Shown: positions 36,421-48,900 of the stretch, piece by piece | Numbering within the stretch: position 1 is the first letter of the stretch | Layout of the letters: each line of letters opens with the position of its first letter | DNA from: Ignelater luminosus | Lineage: Eukaryota > Arthropoda > Insecta > Coleoptera > Elateridae | NCBI GenBank assembly: GCA_011009095.1 | Contig: VTPC01001024.1 | Location: forward strand, 25,273 to 89,272 | Direction of reading: 5' to 3' | Length of the DNA stretch: 64,000 nucleotides | Position numbers and translations under genes: made by a program | Notes under the pieces: generated by a model | Seen by the model: only the letters and a program-made list of their open reading frames with translations | Told to the model about the DNA's origin: nothing | The model's database searches: none

Positions 36421-38208
36421 ATTCATTTATCCGTAAGAAAGACCTGTTTTGTTCTGTCATTTGAGCTTTTAAAACTTCGTATTTTCTTATAGAATTATAA
36501 TATTCACGATCAATATTTTTAACTAATTTGTAACAGGAACGTTCCCAGGTAATTTTAGCTGGTGTTTGTTAAATTATTGCAACATAATTACTAACTTTTG
36601 ACTACTGTTTTTTTGTTATTAGATATAAAGTTTATTTGTTGCTATTTAAAAATTCATTGTCAAGTTTATCTTGTTTTAATTAATTTAATATTTAGATTTT
36701 GGCCTTTTGTTCCATATTTTGAAATTTTAACGTAACAGAATCTTTTTTTGTTTATTGTAATAACTTGCTCTTATTTTTAGTTTCTCATTATTTTATCAAT
36801 TTTGTTCTCCAGAAAGGATATCAATTCATACCATTTATTGACATCATTTTGTAGTGTTATTTTGTTTTGTATATTCTTGTTTATGTGTGTTTAACTCTTT
36901 TTTTATTATTGTCTTAATAAACGTAAGAAAGGTCGATTATTTACATTTTGTTTTCTTTGTAAGTGGATCTCTGGTCCAGACGAAGCAGCGTTAATTTCGT
37001 TACTTTGTTCGTTTGGCTATTAAAAGGCACGGTGGTGCTTAGTCTAGATTTCAATTAAAGGTCAGCTACCTTTGTTCAAGAGAGAAGTAAATATTAAACT
37101 GGTATTTCTTTCTTGGATCTCTTTTTTTAAAAAAGAAGGAAGTCTTCAGAGGACTTCCTTGTCAAAATTAATTAAGACAAATCACGTGTTTACACAGTTT
37201 TTTTAGTTAGTTATATACAGGGTGTCGGATTCACGAGTAGTCGCGTGACCGACCATCAGAACCCTTCCATCTACGACTGCTGGCGCCCTCTTTTGTGAAC
37301 ATCTATCAGTTAGTAAGAGTTTTGGAAGTCGGTGAGCTTCTCTTTGTGTGAGATTAGGTAAGTTCATTTGAGAATCCACCCCATCTGCGGCATGAGCTAC
37401 GGGATTTAACATCTACCATTGGTCTGGACGGGACTTGTGCATACTTTTGAGCATTTTCCCGTTACAGTATCTTTAGACTAAACTATTCATCTGAATAATT
37501 TTTGAAAATTGAACGAAGGAAAATAATTGTATTCTAATATTTTTATAACTATTTATTTCTTATAGTTAATATGTACATCGTGATAAAAATGCTTAGGAAT
37601 GTTAAAATGAGTTGCGCTAATGGGAATTTCAGGTACAAACAATACACAATAATTGTTTTTAATTTGTAAAAAATAATTTAGCTTGATTGACTATATAAAT
37701 AAATTTTGAAGGTTATTTTAGGATTTTAGAATTGAACACAATTATAATAACTAACAATAAAGTAAACCTACATAATATATCAACATGTAATAATAATTAC
37801 AGTGAACAACCCTATATAATCTATGATTTTATTGAAGTCCTCTTTCAGTTAACTGTATCAAACAGCAAAATATTTACATAATTTGGACGTAGCTTATTAT
37901 TTAATGTTCTCCATTAATTACGACGAGAAAGAAATGCGCGATGAATAAATGTTTCCAATCACAACCATTTGCGAGAGACACGTCCATTTGCCAAATATAC
38001 ACAATAGCACCACAAAAATAATTTATAGGTTCCTTATTCTCTCAATTCAGTTTAAAACTATCACCAGTCGTTTAATTCCAATATCAAAGTCTTCGAAAAA
38101 TTTGACAGTCGCGCTAAATTATTTATTTACACAGAATTTAGGTCCACATTATCACTAGTTCGTTAAATGAGCGTCGTTGGATGGTGAGTTTTATTAAGAG
38201 TGATGCGA
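36421..38208. other. AT-rich stretch, including the 3' flank of the dpr-family gene
   Basis: Contains a TACAGGGTGT motif at 37216-37225 followed by about 200 bases of higher G+C (to about 37440) with no frame, possibly one end of a DNA transposon. On the minus strand the gene's 3' UTR should start at 38208. An AATAAA reads at about 38117-38122 on that strand, a candidate poly(A) signal about 90 bases after the stop. Confidence 0.4.
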
Positions 38209-38309
38209 TCATCTCACTGCGGTAATCGCCAGAAGAGACAAACTCACTAACAAAGCCATTTGCCGCCTGAGACCCGCCTTGCTGGTCTGCATCGCCGCTG
38301 GATGCTCCC
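38209..38309 (-). CDS. dpr-family gene, terminal coding exon
   Basis: The acceptor (TTTGTTTCAG) at 38311-38310 gives a phase-1 entry. The 101 bases complete the codon left by the Ig2 exon and read GEHPAAMQTSKAG, then LRRQM and a hydrophobic run ending …AITAVR, with a TGA at 38211-38209. The NGEHPAAMQ junction is characteristic of dpr proteins. The longer open frame over this region on the same strand is in the wrong phase and should be disregarded. Confidence 0.92.
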
Positions 38310-41300
38310 CTGAAACAAATTGCACATCCAGAATTTATTGCAAGGACAATAAATAAATTACCCCATTTGGTAGACATGTTTATGTGACGCGAATTAAAGA
38401 AAAAAACAATATGCAAACAAGTGGGCTATAAAAAAAGGTAAAAAGTAAATTAAATTATATAGTTTGAACACGTAATGAACAACTGCTTTGTTTTGGTTTG
38501 CTTTTGTTTAATAGAGTTAATTAAACGAAAAATATTAACGGATGATTCTGATTAATTGTGTGTGCTATGTGGGATAAATTATTAGTCGAAATAATGGAAT
38601 AACAAATTTCGATTAGTCTTTTAATTACAACTCAATAAAATTTTGCAAACCAACAACAAAGCGATATGTATTTGATGAAACTTGAAAACAAAATAAATGG
38701 TGACATTTATGAAACGGGTTATTGAGGTTTATAAAATATACGGAATTATGGCAAAGTGCATTCTTTATGTATATTTCTGTAATCATTTTATAAAAATCTC
38801 TGTTTACTAAAAGCCTCCTCATTTATACCAAGCTCTAAAAAATACTTCCTTTGCAGTTCTTGAAACATAAATAATCTCTTAACAAAGCCCTAGCGTATTT
38901 AAGAGCTTTAAGAGGTTTAATTAAGGCTCGTGAAGAATTGAACAAAGAGTTGTACAGCAGTTATTGACTGAATAATTAATAGACTGATGTAAATCTGATT
39001 ATATTGAAGGTTTTGTTTATAAGTCAGCCTTTAACCTAAAATAATGCTGCTTTTGAATATCTAAAACAAGGAAAAACACTACGAGCTGAATTATTTAAAT
39101 TTACTGTTGACACATCGGAAACTCGAAAAAAGTTAGTTACCTATTCCCGCAAAAACAAAAACGTTCTAAACCATTGTCAGTTTCGATGTTTTATTTTTTG
39201 GACATAGTACTTATATAATTTGCAAAATATATAGTGGTCTATCCATATCTATGTATGCACTGCAGGCTTTGATACTGATCAGATTGACTTTTATTTTCAA
39301 AATTTACTAGTGGTGCCTCTCAAGAAATTGTCTAACTTTATTTTTCTACTTGAAATAAGATAAGATAAACGTGTGAAACATTTGGATGGACTTCCTATTG
39401 GCAATATTGTAAGTAGATCATTACTGATTTTGTTTGCATAATAACAAGGCACCGACGTCTATTATTTAAGAAACTAATTGTTGTACTCTGACAGATTGAT
39501 AAAAGGCTATAAATCGATTCAAAATGGAATTTTCTATTGCACTGATAGTTTAGAACTATACTTACGCCTGGCTGGCCCTTATAAGTATACTACACGTTAC
39601 AAAACTTATTTATGTAATTCATGCCTCTGCTATAATGTTATAAGAAATATTATTTACTGGTCATACCCCATTTCATCCTAGTCTGGATATTTATATTATG
39701 CGCATTTGCAACAATGAATAAAAGTCAAGAAGTTAAAAAGGAACTTGAATCATCAGGAATCCGATATGTGCAAAATCTAAATTTCTTTTTTCTGCCTTTT
39801 CACTAGTATCGAGACTGAATTCCTAACAATAGATATCGCGGCCCCTTCTTTGTTGCGAGACCAACTGAAAGCGACCTCGAAGGACTTATTCCTCCCATTT
39901 TAAGCAACGAAGGAAATTTGTTTCATGATTACATTTAAAATAAAATACGACATAAGAGGAAATGGGGTACATTGACGGAATTAATAATTTGAAAATTAGG
40001 TATACATATCTCAACAGATTAACTAACATGAAAATGAATGTATGGTTCTTTTATAAAATTAAACATTAACTGCAAATAACTAAACAATTTAGTGGAAAAC
40101 TTTGTATTTAGAGGATAGCGAAGTTTCACTTTGTACGTATTAACATCGCATCTAACTTCGGGCAATTTCAGGATTAACAAAGTTTTTGTATTTGTAGAAA
40201 GAGAATTCTGTGAATTGTAAGTACAACTTCAACGCAAATAAATTATGGCAGTATAATTAATTTTCTGGAATCTCTATAACGCAATATTAGGTAATAATTA
40301 TAATTTTTAATATATTTGTATTCCAAAAATTGCCATTTTCACTGAAACGCAAATAATTTTAACATACTAATTACAGCAGATATTATTTAAGAGTTTCCTA
40401 CTAATGTTTGATTCACTACTTGTTGACTTGAATTGCTAAGAAGTTTCCTTCCAAGAAATGTAGTTCGGAAACTTGTAACTAACTATATGCAAGGGAACAA
40501 AATCTTTACTAGATTGTTTCTATATCTTTTGATAACTATTATCTACTTTCTAATGTAAAACATTCTCAATTAACTTTCAACTATTATCAGTAATGCATTT
40601 CAATATATCAGAAATAATTCTGTACTTTTACTTTTGTAGTCATTTTATTAATTAGTAATCTAACGGTTAGTTAAAGGTTCAAAACGTAAAATTAATACAA
40701 AGACAAAATTATTCAACAACAAAACGCTGGAACTTTAAAATGCAGAAAGCACTAACTTCTCTACTTAGCGTAAACTTCTTTAGCGTAAGTAAGTTTTGTT
40801 ACCTAAAGGGATCACTTAATTTAAGAAGCAAACACGAAATCTTAATCGAAGGCTAATATTAACAGCTATCTAATTAAGAATACTTGAGATCCCTCTTACT
40901 AAATTTCTAAAAGCATCAAAATGCGTAACTAACCGTTCCAAAACAAGCAATAAATTAAACAGTAAGCTCTAATTATTGTCTCTACTTTACAACTAATTAA
41001 CTTATCCATTCCTAAAGTCGATTAAAGCCAACGCTAATTAAAATAAAATTATCGATTCTTACCATTGAGAACGTGCACAATGGTAGATGCAGGACTTGCG
41101 TTGGACGGTACGCAGGTGTAGTTTCCAGAATCCGAAAGCAGAGCTTTAGTAATAAGCAATTTACTGGTCGTGCCCGCTTCCGTTTTTTCAGTTTCCAAGC
41201 TAATGCCGCCACGTGGAGAATCGAAATCCACTACCGAGGGTCCGTGATACCATAATACCGAGGATGGTGGCGTGGAATGAACATTTACACTACAGGTTAA

Positions 41301-44300
41301 TGATATTGTGCTGCCTTTCTTCACAAATACCTCCGCGGGTCCCGAAATTGTGGCTTGAGCATCTGAAAAGCAGAAAACGACCAATTTATGATAGGAGGGT
41401 TATAATTAATTTGTCAATCTATGTGGAAATGCTTGTGTTAGTGAGATTAATAATTGTATCTGCTATAAAACAATGTGTCCTATGTACTGGGTACAACAAT
41501 ATACATCCGATCGATACAGGGACGTACTAGACTAAAATGTGATAAAATAAGAAATGTGATTGCAAATAAAAAATTGAAATAAATCAGACAAAATTTAGAT
41601 AATTATTCTGGTTAATACTGTAAAGTTATATACAAAAATATGAACTACAAGTAGGATTTTTCTTGTAAAATCTAAATAGATCAAATATTTCAAAATACCG
41701 TAATCGTATTTAAACTGAACTTTTTAAAATTTTCTATCTCCTATTTTATCCGTCGAAATCCAGTACGTCCCGCTTGTGGCTAACTCAATACGTATTGATA
41801 GGTCATCATAAATTAATAGCTGCCGTTGTTTCCTGTACCGGAAAATCACTAAAATACAGGCATTCGCGTATAATGGATGCCCTAGCGATAATTAAATTTA
41901 CGAAAATGAAATAAAGGTCGGATGTATATGAAGTTGATGTTTCTTTTGAAGTATAGTAAAGTGTTATTGCTTTATATAACAGAAATTTTAATTAAGCAAA
42001 AATGTTAGTGGATATATTCAACGAACGAGTTACATGCATTAATTGGTATATTCTCATTTAAAATATTAAGCCAACTGCAAGCACCATGCTTATATGGTAA
42101 CTGATTTGAATACTAAATGACTTAACAGTTTTTAGTCAATTGTCAGTTTTGATACAGTTGCTTAGACTGGATAAGATTTAAAGTTGCAGTCTGTCTGGTA
42201 TTCTCATAAAATATTTCTGAAAGTTATGCTGATTTTCTATGTATGTTCCGGTAACATATTAACTTTGCTTATAAAATCAATGTTGTACTAAATAGTGTTG
42301 CAAACATTATAAAACCATTTTCATGAATGAAAATAGATTCAGGAAGCAAACACTGCTTTTTGTGGCATGGTCTTGTAAAATTCTACAGGAGATTCAGAAT
42401 TGGACGATTTTGTAAGGAATTTTTTTTTATTGTACTGATTAATACTACTGATGGTACAGAATGTAGTCTAAATAAACTGCTTCACTGCTATTTTGCTATT
42501 ATTCCAGATTGAAGTTTACTGTAAAATAGTTTTACCATCTTTTCTATTTGCATCATTTTGTAAACTTATTTGTCTTGCTACTGCTTTATTACTGTGTGTT
42601 ATCTAATAATAGTTTCTTTATCGTACAGATTTCTAATATCTTTCTTTAGCTTCCAGTTAGATATCTTGTACAACTTGTACAAGTTGATATTGACTCAGTC
42701 TATCTAAGTACAAACATTTCTTAAGTCAGTCTGAATTATAAACATTTTTATTTTATTTTGTTGAATTAAAATCTGCCACTTACAAGACCATTCAAGGCAG
42801 TAAGAAACAAATGAAAGTTCTGAGTCCATCCGCATTTTTACCTTTAGCTTATCAAACTCCACTGTTTGTGCTTTGCTTTAGTATAATGTATAGGATATAT
42901 TTAGTATACTTAGCTACAAAGTTCTTAGTGGTTAAATTCGAAGTGTCTTAGTTTTAGTTAGCGCTATAGCTACTTTTAGATCGATTTCTTTTAATTACTT
43001 AAAGAACTTCAGTGGAACAAATATCTCATTTTTTACTCACCTATGCAGGTTGTATTGGATTATATTTTAACTAATCTTAAGGTAGATTCCAAACCGCTCA
43101 AAGCGTCAAAAGGCACTTCTATCTAGAAGAATTTTCAATAAGAAAAACTTTTTTAATTAGTGATTTGGCTTCTTAGAGCTATGCGGATTTTATCTTCCAA
43201 TGGCATATGTTCTTAAGCTTTTTCCTTACAGAAATGATTAGATAGCAACGTGCAACTGTTACATCACACTCTTTTGGATGTTTTGTTTATGTTCACAGTT
43301 CCACTACGATAGGGCTAAAGTATTTATCTACTAGGATAATCATTATTTAATTACAAAAGAGTCTTAAAATACATAGTCTTTTAGTAGTTTGAAAAAAGAC
43401 AACCTTACTCAAAAATGACAGAATGAAATACTTTTAACATTTGATTGCCTACTAACCAGTTCAAATAACAAAGTCTAGTTGTGACGAGAGAAGTATGTGG
43501 CGGTATTACAGTTCGTGGTTTGCAAAACACCAAAAGAGTAAAGTTGTTAAACTTATATTTAGAGAGACAGATTTGTGTTCATTGACTGAATACCAAAAGG
43601 TATAATGAAAGTTGCAAAAACTCATTAGTTGAGTTGGGAAACATTTTTATAAATGACAATATTATTAATTAGTAAGACCTTATGAAACAAAACAAAAATC
43701 AGTTTTAGCAGAATTCGACTTTTTTCTGCATTGAAGAAAACTTCTTTGTAAAATTACATGCAGTGGGAAAAGTGGTCACAAGGCAATGGCTTAGGTTTCA
43801 TTAGACAATAGACACATTTTGGGTATATTTTCTAGGGTAAAGTTGCATGTTTGCGATTGAAAATCAATATAAGACTGTAGGCTCTCTTCATGGCACTGTA
43901 CCAGACTGCTCTAAAAATGTATGTGTCACATCTGCTTAAAAGGCCCACAACGTTCATCAAGTAGAGATTATTAATGAAGTTTTGCTTTTCAAATCAATTA
44001 CTCAAAAAGCACAAAACCCTATTAAATAATAGATAGTGCAGTGTGTCTGATGCTAATCTACCATATCGTACTGTCATTCATTTGTCAAATAGCAGTGCAG
44101 CACAAGTTTATACAGTCAGGAATACTTTATGACGCTTTCTAATGTATGTCTTTATATGATTAATGAAAGTCCAAAAGATCGAAATGACTGAATTTTCGGT
44201 CAACTATTATTAAATTCAGCAGATTTTCCAAAACGTGCTTGAAGATCCAACTTGCTGCAATTCATCAAATATGTAGTGGAGTTTTCCAAACTTTTGTACA

Positions 44301-46128
44301 ATTAAATTTTATTATTTATCTTCTACACGAAATAATTTCTTATATTATATTGTGATGTATAGATGAGAAACAAATTTTATAATGGAGAATACTCCAAATA
44401 ACTTCTTCTTAGATAAGAAAAGCGTAAAATATAACTTGCCACTGTATTTGTGAAAACACAAATTACATGAGTAGTTAGAAAGTGTAACACTTATTTCCAC
44501 AAATTTATTTCTTGTAAATGTCTCACATTATATTTTTCTCATATATCTTCATGCGACAAATTGGCACAACTCCAACTAAACTTTCAGTAAAATGCTTTGA
44601 ATCTTTAAAATTTTCCTTCTAATATAACAACTAATACAAACATAAAAAAATCGTTGTGAATACTCGTCACATTTTAAGCTCTGTTAGCGCTTTTATCCAT
44701 GCATATAAAATTCGTCCTTTTCAAGGTTTTCCAAGTTTTTACAGTAAATAGAATCTGCTCAGAAATTAACGCATGTAATTCCTTGTTGAATAATGTCTAA
44801 ATGTCCAGTAAATTACTAAAATGAATAAGTAGCACTAAACGTACAAAAATCGAACAGGTATCATTTACTACGCTAGCCTTTCTAATTCTACCAAATAATA
44901 AATCACATGCAAGTCTAAACTAGAATAATGAAGTTGCGAGAATAATGTAAAGTGAAAACGTAATAAATCAAACGAGATAGATGCGTGAAAGGGATGAAGG
45001 TACCTTCCGGGTTGGGCCCGGGGTGCGAGGCTGCAAAGGGAGTCGCGTCTGGAACAAAGGAACAGTACAAAAACACTAATATGTTCATGTTCCTGCTTAT
45101 TGCTATTCCTAAGACATAGCAGCATGAGCACAGCGACGATAGTGGTGCGTACAAGAAGCGAGCGAGCGCCATACTACTCTGCAGAATTAATAATGAGGGG
45201 GTTAAGTCTTCATGCCAACAACTACTACTCATAACGTGAAAAGGGGATATTAATTGCAGCCAGAGTTGAGACATCGGTTACATTCGAGGTAGTCTTTAAG
45301 GATTAATTGATTACACTTCAAGCCATACCACATATATACACACAAATTAGTACACAGAAATCGCCCAGCCACACTGGATTTTATTCAGTAAAAAGATAAA
45401 AATGTAGGATAAAACGATAAAAATCATTAAATAACTTGTTAAACCCATAAATTATTTAAACATATATAAAAAAGTAACATTTATTTTATGGGAAAGAGAT
45501 TTGTTTGCTTTCAAATCGGGGAAAAGAATTAAGAATAAAATAATAAGATTAAATAAACTAGGCAAGACTAATTGCAATGTGGTTTAAAATAAAGTAACTG
45601 AAGTCTCAGATAAGCTTTAGCTCATGGATTACGCCTTTGGCAAACATTCAATTTGCGCTCTACCGCAACTACGTTGACTGTGTATATATGAGTTATTTAT
45701 TATCTGAAACATTATTTTAATCTCTAGCAAACACAGAAGCATTAGTTTCAAAGGGAATTACATTGATCCTGTTCATCAGTGATGCTCTATTAACCGCAAG
45801 GTTTTTTGCAACGATATATAGTGTTGATAGGTAAATGACACCGCGAAAGTAAGCAAGCAAAACGTAAGCAACAACCAGGCCAAGGCGGACTCAGCAATAT
45901 AATATGATTATGCATACCCTCAACGTTGAGCATGACAGCCATATTAATCTTGGGCTCAGTGTTAACCTGACACTCATAGACGCCAGCGTCCCGTTTTTGT
46001 ACGTATTCGATGCGCAAGTCCCAATCGTCACTATGCTCCGGATGCCGAACACTAAACCTGGCATCTCCGGTATACGTGTGGATACTAGACGTTAGAATAT
46101 GCAAATCTCTCTTACGCATCCAGGACAC
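38209..46128 (-). CDS. dpr-family immunoglobulin cell-surface protein, 3' half (partial)
   Basis: Dpr proteins are neuronal surface receptors with two Ig domains that pair with DIP proteins to guide synaptic partner choice. Exons join in phase: 46128-45918 (second half of Ig1, phase 0 to 1), 45048-45004 (linker microexon), 41362-41063 (Ig2), 38309-38209 (tail). All have AG/GT borders. Ig1 shows VSWMRKRDLHILT, DWDLRIEYVQKRDAGVYECQV and TEPKINM; Ig2 shows GSTISLTCSV, WYHG, DSPRGGISLETEK and SDSGNYTCVPSNASPAS, all family hallmarks including the D-x-G-x-Y-x-C signatures. The C-terminus ends in LLVSLSLLAITAVR, a hydrophobic end that suggests a GPI-anchor signal. The exons for signal peptide and first half of Ig1 were not found; they probably lie beyond 64,000. 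Which of the about 20 dpr paralogues this is cannot be decided. Confidence 0.93.
38310..41062 (-). other. Last intron of the dpr-family gene
   Basis: 2,753 bases, AT-rich, bounded by GTAAGAAT and TTTGTTTCAG. No further exon, RNA or transposon was recognised. Confidence 0.6.
41063..41362 (-). CDS. dpr-family gene, Ig2 exon
   Basis: A 300-base exon between CTTTTCAG and GTAAGAAT, phase 1 at both ends. It encodes DAQATISGPAEVFVKKG at the start and VVHVLNG-type IVHVLNG at the end, spanning one whole C2-type Ig domain with both cysteines (SLTCSV, NYTCVP) and the core Trp (VLWYHG). The NYT and NAS sequons are possible N-glycosylation sites. Confidence 0.95.
41363..45003 (-). other. Intron between linker microexon and Ig2 exon
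   Basis: 3,641 bases of AT-rich sequence with no recognisable repeat or gene. The 45-base microexon lies at its 5' border on the minus strand. Confidence 0.55.
45004..45048 (-). CDS. dpr-family gene, 45-base linker microexon
   Basis: Reading 45048 to 45004 on the minus strand, the exon is bounded by TTGTTCCAG and GTACCT and enters and leaves in phase 1, so inclusion adds exactly 15 residues (DATPFAASHPGPNPE) between VMLNVE of Ig1 and DAQATISG of Ig2. It is the only markedly G+C-rich segment within thousands of bases. Because skipping keeps the frame, it may be a cassette exon. A second acceptor-like CCCTTTGCAG lies 18 bases inside and would give a 27-base, also in-phase version. Support is from splice signals, phase and composition only; no transcript is available. 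Confidence 0.7.
45918..46128 (-). CDS. dpr-family gene, exon for second half of Ig1
   Basis: A 211-base exon with the acceptor TACTGTTACAG directly before GTGTCCTGG (VSW) and donor G/GTATGC. Phase 0 entry and phase 1 exit. It holds the strands that in known Dpr proteins form the DIP-binding face (RKRDLHILTSSIHTYTGD) and the second Ig1 cysteine (VYECQV). The split of Ig1 before VSW is also seen in other dpr genes, as I recall. Confidence 0.95.
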
Positions 46129-48569
46129 CTGTAACAGTACAATAAGGAATATGTGTTAGTTATAATATTAACTGAACCACGCAATTACAAAGGCAAGTTA
46201 ATTATTTATTTTGAAATTGTTGTTTACATGCTTTACACCCTTAATCTTGTAAAACTCATTTTAAATTCAATTTATTTAGAAACATAATCGGTTTTTAATA
46301 AAATAAATATCCAATTTTAAAGGTGAAATGCCAAATAACTACAAACTCCTTACTTCATAATAACTTAAAATCAACAATCTTGTATGTACCTTTGTATACT
46401 GCCTAACTAAATTTAAACTTTATAATATTGTCTAAAATGAACCCTAAAGTTACTTCAAGCACATCCTACTTGTCAGGTCGTTTATTAATTATATTATTAT
46501 AATATGCACAATTATATAAGGAAAGGAAATTTAATTGAATTACGTTTTAGCAGTTTGCACCTTGTAAACTAAAAATAAGAGCACAAACTAAAGTTTTTAA
46601 AAAAAAGTTCAACTGATAAGGTTTCTTTTTAGCTTACAAACAGATTTTTCACATACAAGAATGCGGATCTTCATTTTTTATTAAAACCACTGCAACTTCG
46701 TAACTCTTTTCTCTTTTTCTATTTTTATACACTACCCAGTTGTTTAATTATGAAAAAGGGCTTTCATTAGTAAATGGATATTGAACATGAGTTTAATCAT
46801 TTTGGGTGTCTGAAAAAATCAGGTTCACTTGCCTTTTTTAGTTTAGTTTCGAACTGAAACAAGATTTCATATTTCGTTCTATTTTGAAGTGCACTTGCGA
46901 CTTTCAGCTGTCTCGGCGGAATTTATGATCTCTTAACGGTTATTGTACAGAAGAGCTTTACTAATAAAAACTCTTAGTTATGGAAAATAGAACAGTAATT
47001 AAATTTTATTTTTTTGCATAGAATGGTCCAGAATTTAATTAAGAAATTTGTTTTAGTACCTTGGAAACAACTTATTTTATTGGTATAATAGACTCCACAG
47101 CTCTATTCGATAATTCAAAAATTACCTGATTACTGGAGGGTAGGAAAATGTTCTCAGTTCACAGCAAGTTGTTTAACTAAGCATTAACAAAGGTAACAAG
47201 AAAGCAACAAAAAAACCATGTAACGTTTCTTGAATGGACGTCACTGGATCCAATTATTTTATATTTTTGTCATAAGAAACCTTTCATCCTAGAAACTTTC
47301 TTTGCTTGAGGTTTCAATTTTATCATTTTTGTAGGCGCTCTTGAATTTTCCGTATTGGATAGCAGAATTAACTTTTTTATGCTAATTTACCCTTCTCTAA
47401 ATCGATATTTGTTGACTACTGAATTATGTTAGTTCTGTGTAGTTTACAAAGTTTTATGGAACTATTTACTTTTCGAGTCGTGGCCATCGTAGAGTAATAA
47501 TAACTAGCATGCGTGACTTAGCTTAGTTGCAGAGAGAACTTTTGGTAATACTTCGATTATTGAGTACTTTTACAAAAAAATGCCGTTAAAAGGTAAGTGA
47601 ACAAAAGGTAAAATCTCTGTCACTAAAACTATACGTTCCGATATATGGAAACACAACAACAACAAAAAACTCCAATTTTCTAACTTTAATAGCGTTTCAA
47701 TCTGTTTTGTATTTCTACCAAATACTGACATGAGGTATTTCGTAAGAACTGTCCTGCTTTGCCATTTAATATTAAAATTTAGATGTTTTTCAAAAATAGA
47801 GTAAATGTAACACAACTCTTTATGTTGTTGCCATTTTATTTAGGTGTAATAATACATTTTCCGTCTTGTATTGCATAACCTTGTCTTGTAGTTATATTTT
47901 AAATGTGATTAAAACGGGTATTCGGTAAGAAAGCACAACGTTTTTACTATATGGGTGATTATGGACATCATCTAAAGGTTTTTCTATTTATTATTTCCTT
48001 AAATTTCAAACTCCAGAATTTCATTTATAATAAATGCGATAACTTTATGATATTATTTTTTTATGGTACAAATTATAAAAAGGAGAAAATTGTTCATTTC
48101 GAATTCTATATTACTGTGCTTTTCATTTGGGAGTTCAATACGAATTAGTTTTTGTATGAAAACATTTTTGAATAAATTGCCGGTATTATAAACGAAAGTA
48201 ATTGTTTGGAAAGCATGTCATTGTAGCTTTTACATTTTGTAAAATAAATGTAATAAATGGTACTTCAATTTCTGTTTATTATTGACGTAGTAAACAAGTT
48301 CTTGTTTAACTTTGTAATTGCAGTTTTCTTAATTTGTGATTTTTAAAATATGTAAAATTTGTGGAAAATTGCTTTTCATTAGAATAAATATGGTTTTTTG
48401 ATTTTATATTGAGAATACGTGTGCTTTACAAATCGGCATTGTTCAAATTGCTGGTTTTAACATGTTGTAACCTCTCAACTACTGTTTTGTTTTTTATTTT
48501 ATAATTAGTAATTCCTATTGATTATGAAATGATTTTTTAATTTTCATTTAGGGTAGGCCATAACTGTTT
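46129..48569. other. Intronic or upstream AT-rich DNA, no gene seen
   Basis: Only short chance frames. It is presumably the 3' part of the large intron upstream of the Ig1 exon of the minus-strand gene. Confidence 0.45.
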
Positions 48570-48609
48570 AAATAAAATTTGTATCATTGTCGTTCGTACA
48601 TGTTTATAC

Positions 48610-48900
48610 AGTAGCGTACCAGGACGGAGGGGGGCGCGGAAGAGGCGATTCGCCCAGGGCCACATCTAGTTATACTATATCAATCATTGCTTGACGATTT
48701 ATTTTCTTCCATCAAATATCAGTAAGTGTATTAGTACGGATTTCAAAAATCGATGAATTGATTATTATCTGTAATCGGTAGCTACCACAAGGCCCAGCGC
48801 TTGGACCTTCGTTATTTAGAATTTATATGTCTGGTATCAATAAAATTACAAAATCGTTTAATATCATCTTATTTATCTGGAAGCATATCTTTTTCTAGAC
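48610..48900 (+). pseudogene. Scrap of a non-LTR reverse transcriptase
   Basis: At 48787-48880 the plus strand reads PQGPALGPSLFRIYMSGINK, close to the [20 protein letters not shown] motif (RT motif B) of Jockey/CR1-like LINEs. The surrounding frame is lost. At 48610-48665 a G+C-rich segment (GTAGCGTACCAGGACGG …) looks like a separate repeat end. The whole is an old fragment. Confidence 0.6.

Noticed and set aside
38138-38416. 92-codon minus-strand open frame taken as a small protein
   Set aside because: The splice acceptor at 38310 and the phase of the preceding Ig2 exon show that a different frame is used; the long frame runs through intron and UTR.
41073-41530. Plus-strand open frames over the Ig2 exon
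   Set aside because: Mirror frames of the minus-strand coding exon without any recognisable motif.
44868-45274. 87- and 119-codon minus-strand open frames around 45 kb
   Set aside because: They read intron sequence on both sides of the 45-base microexon; only the microexon has splice borders and fitting phase.
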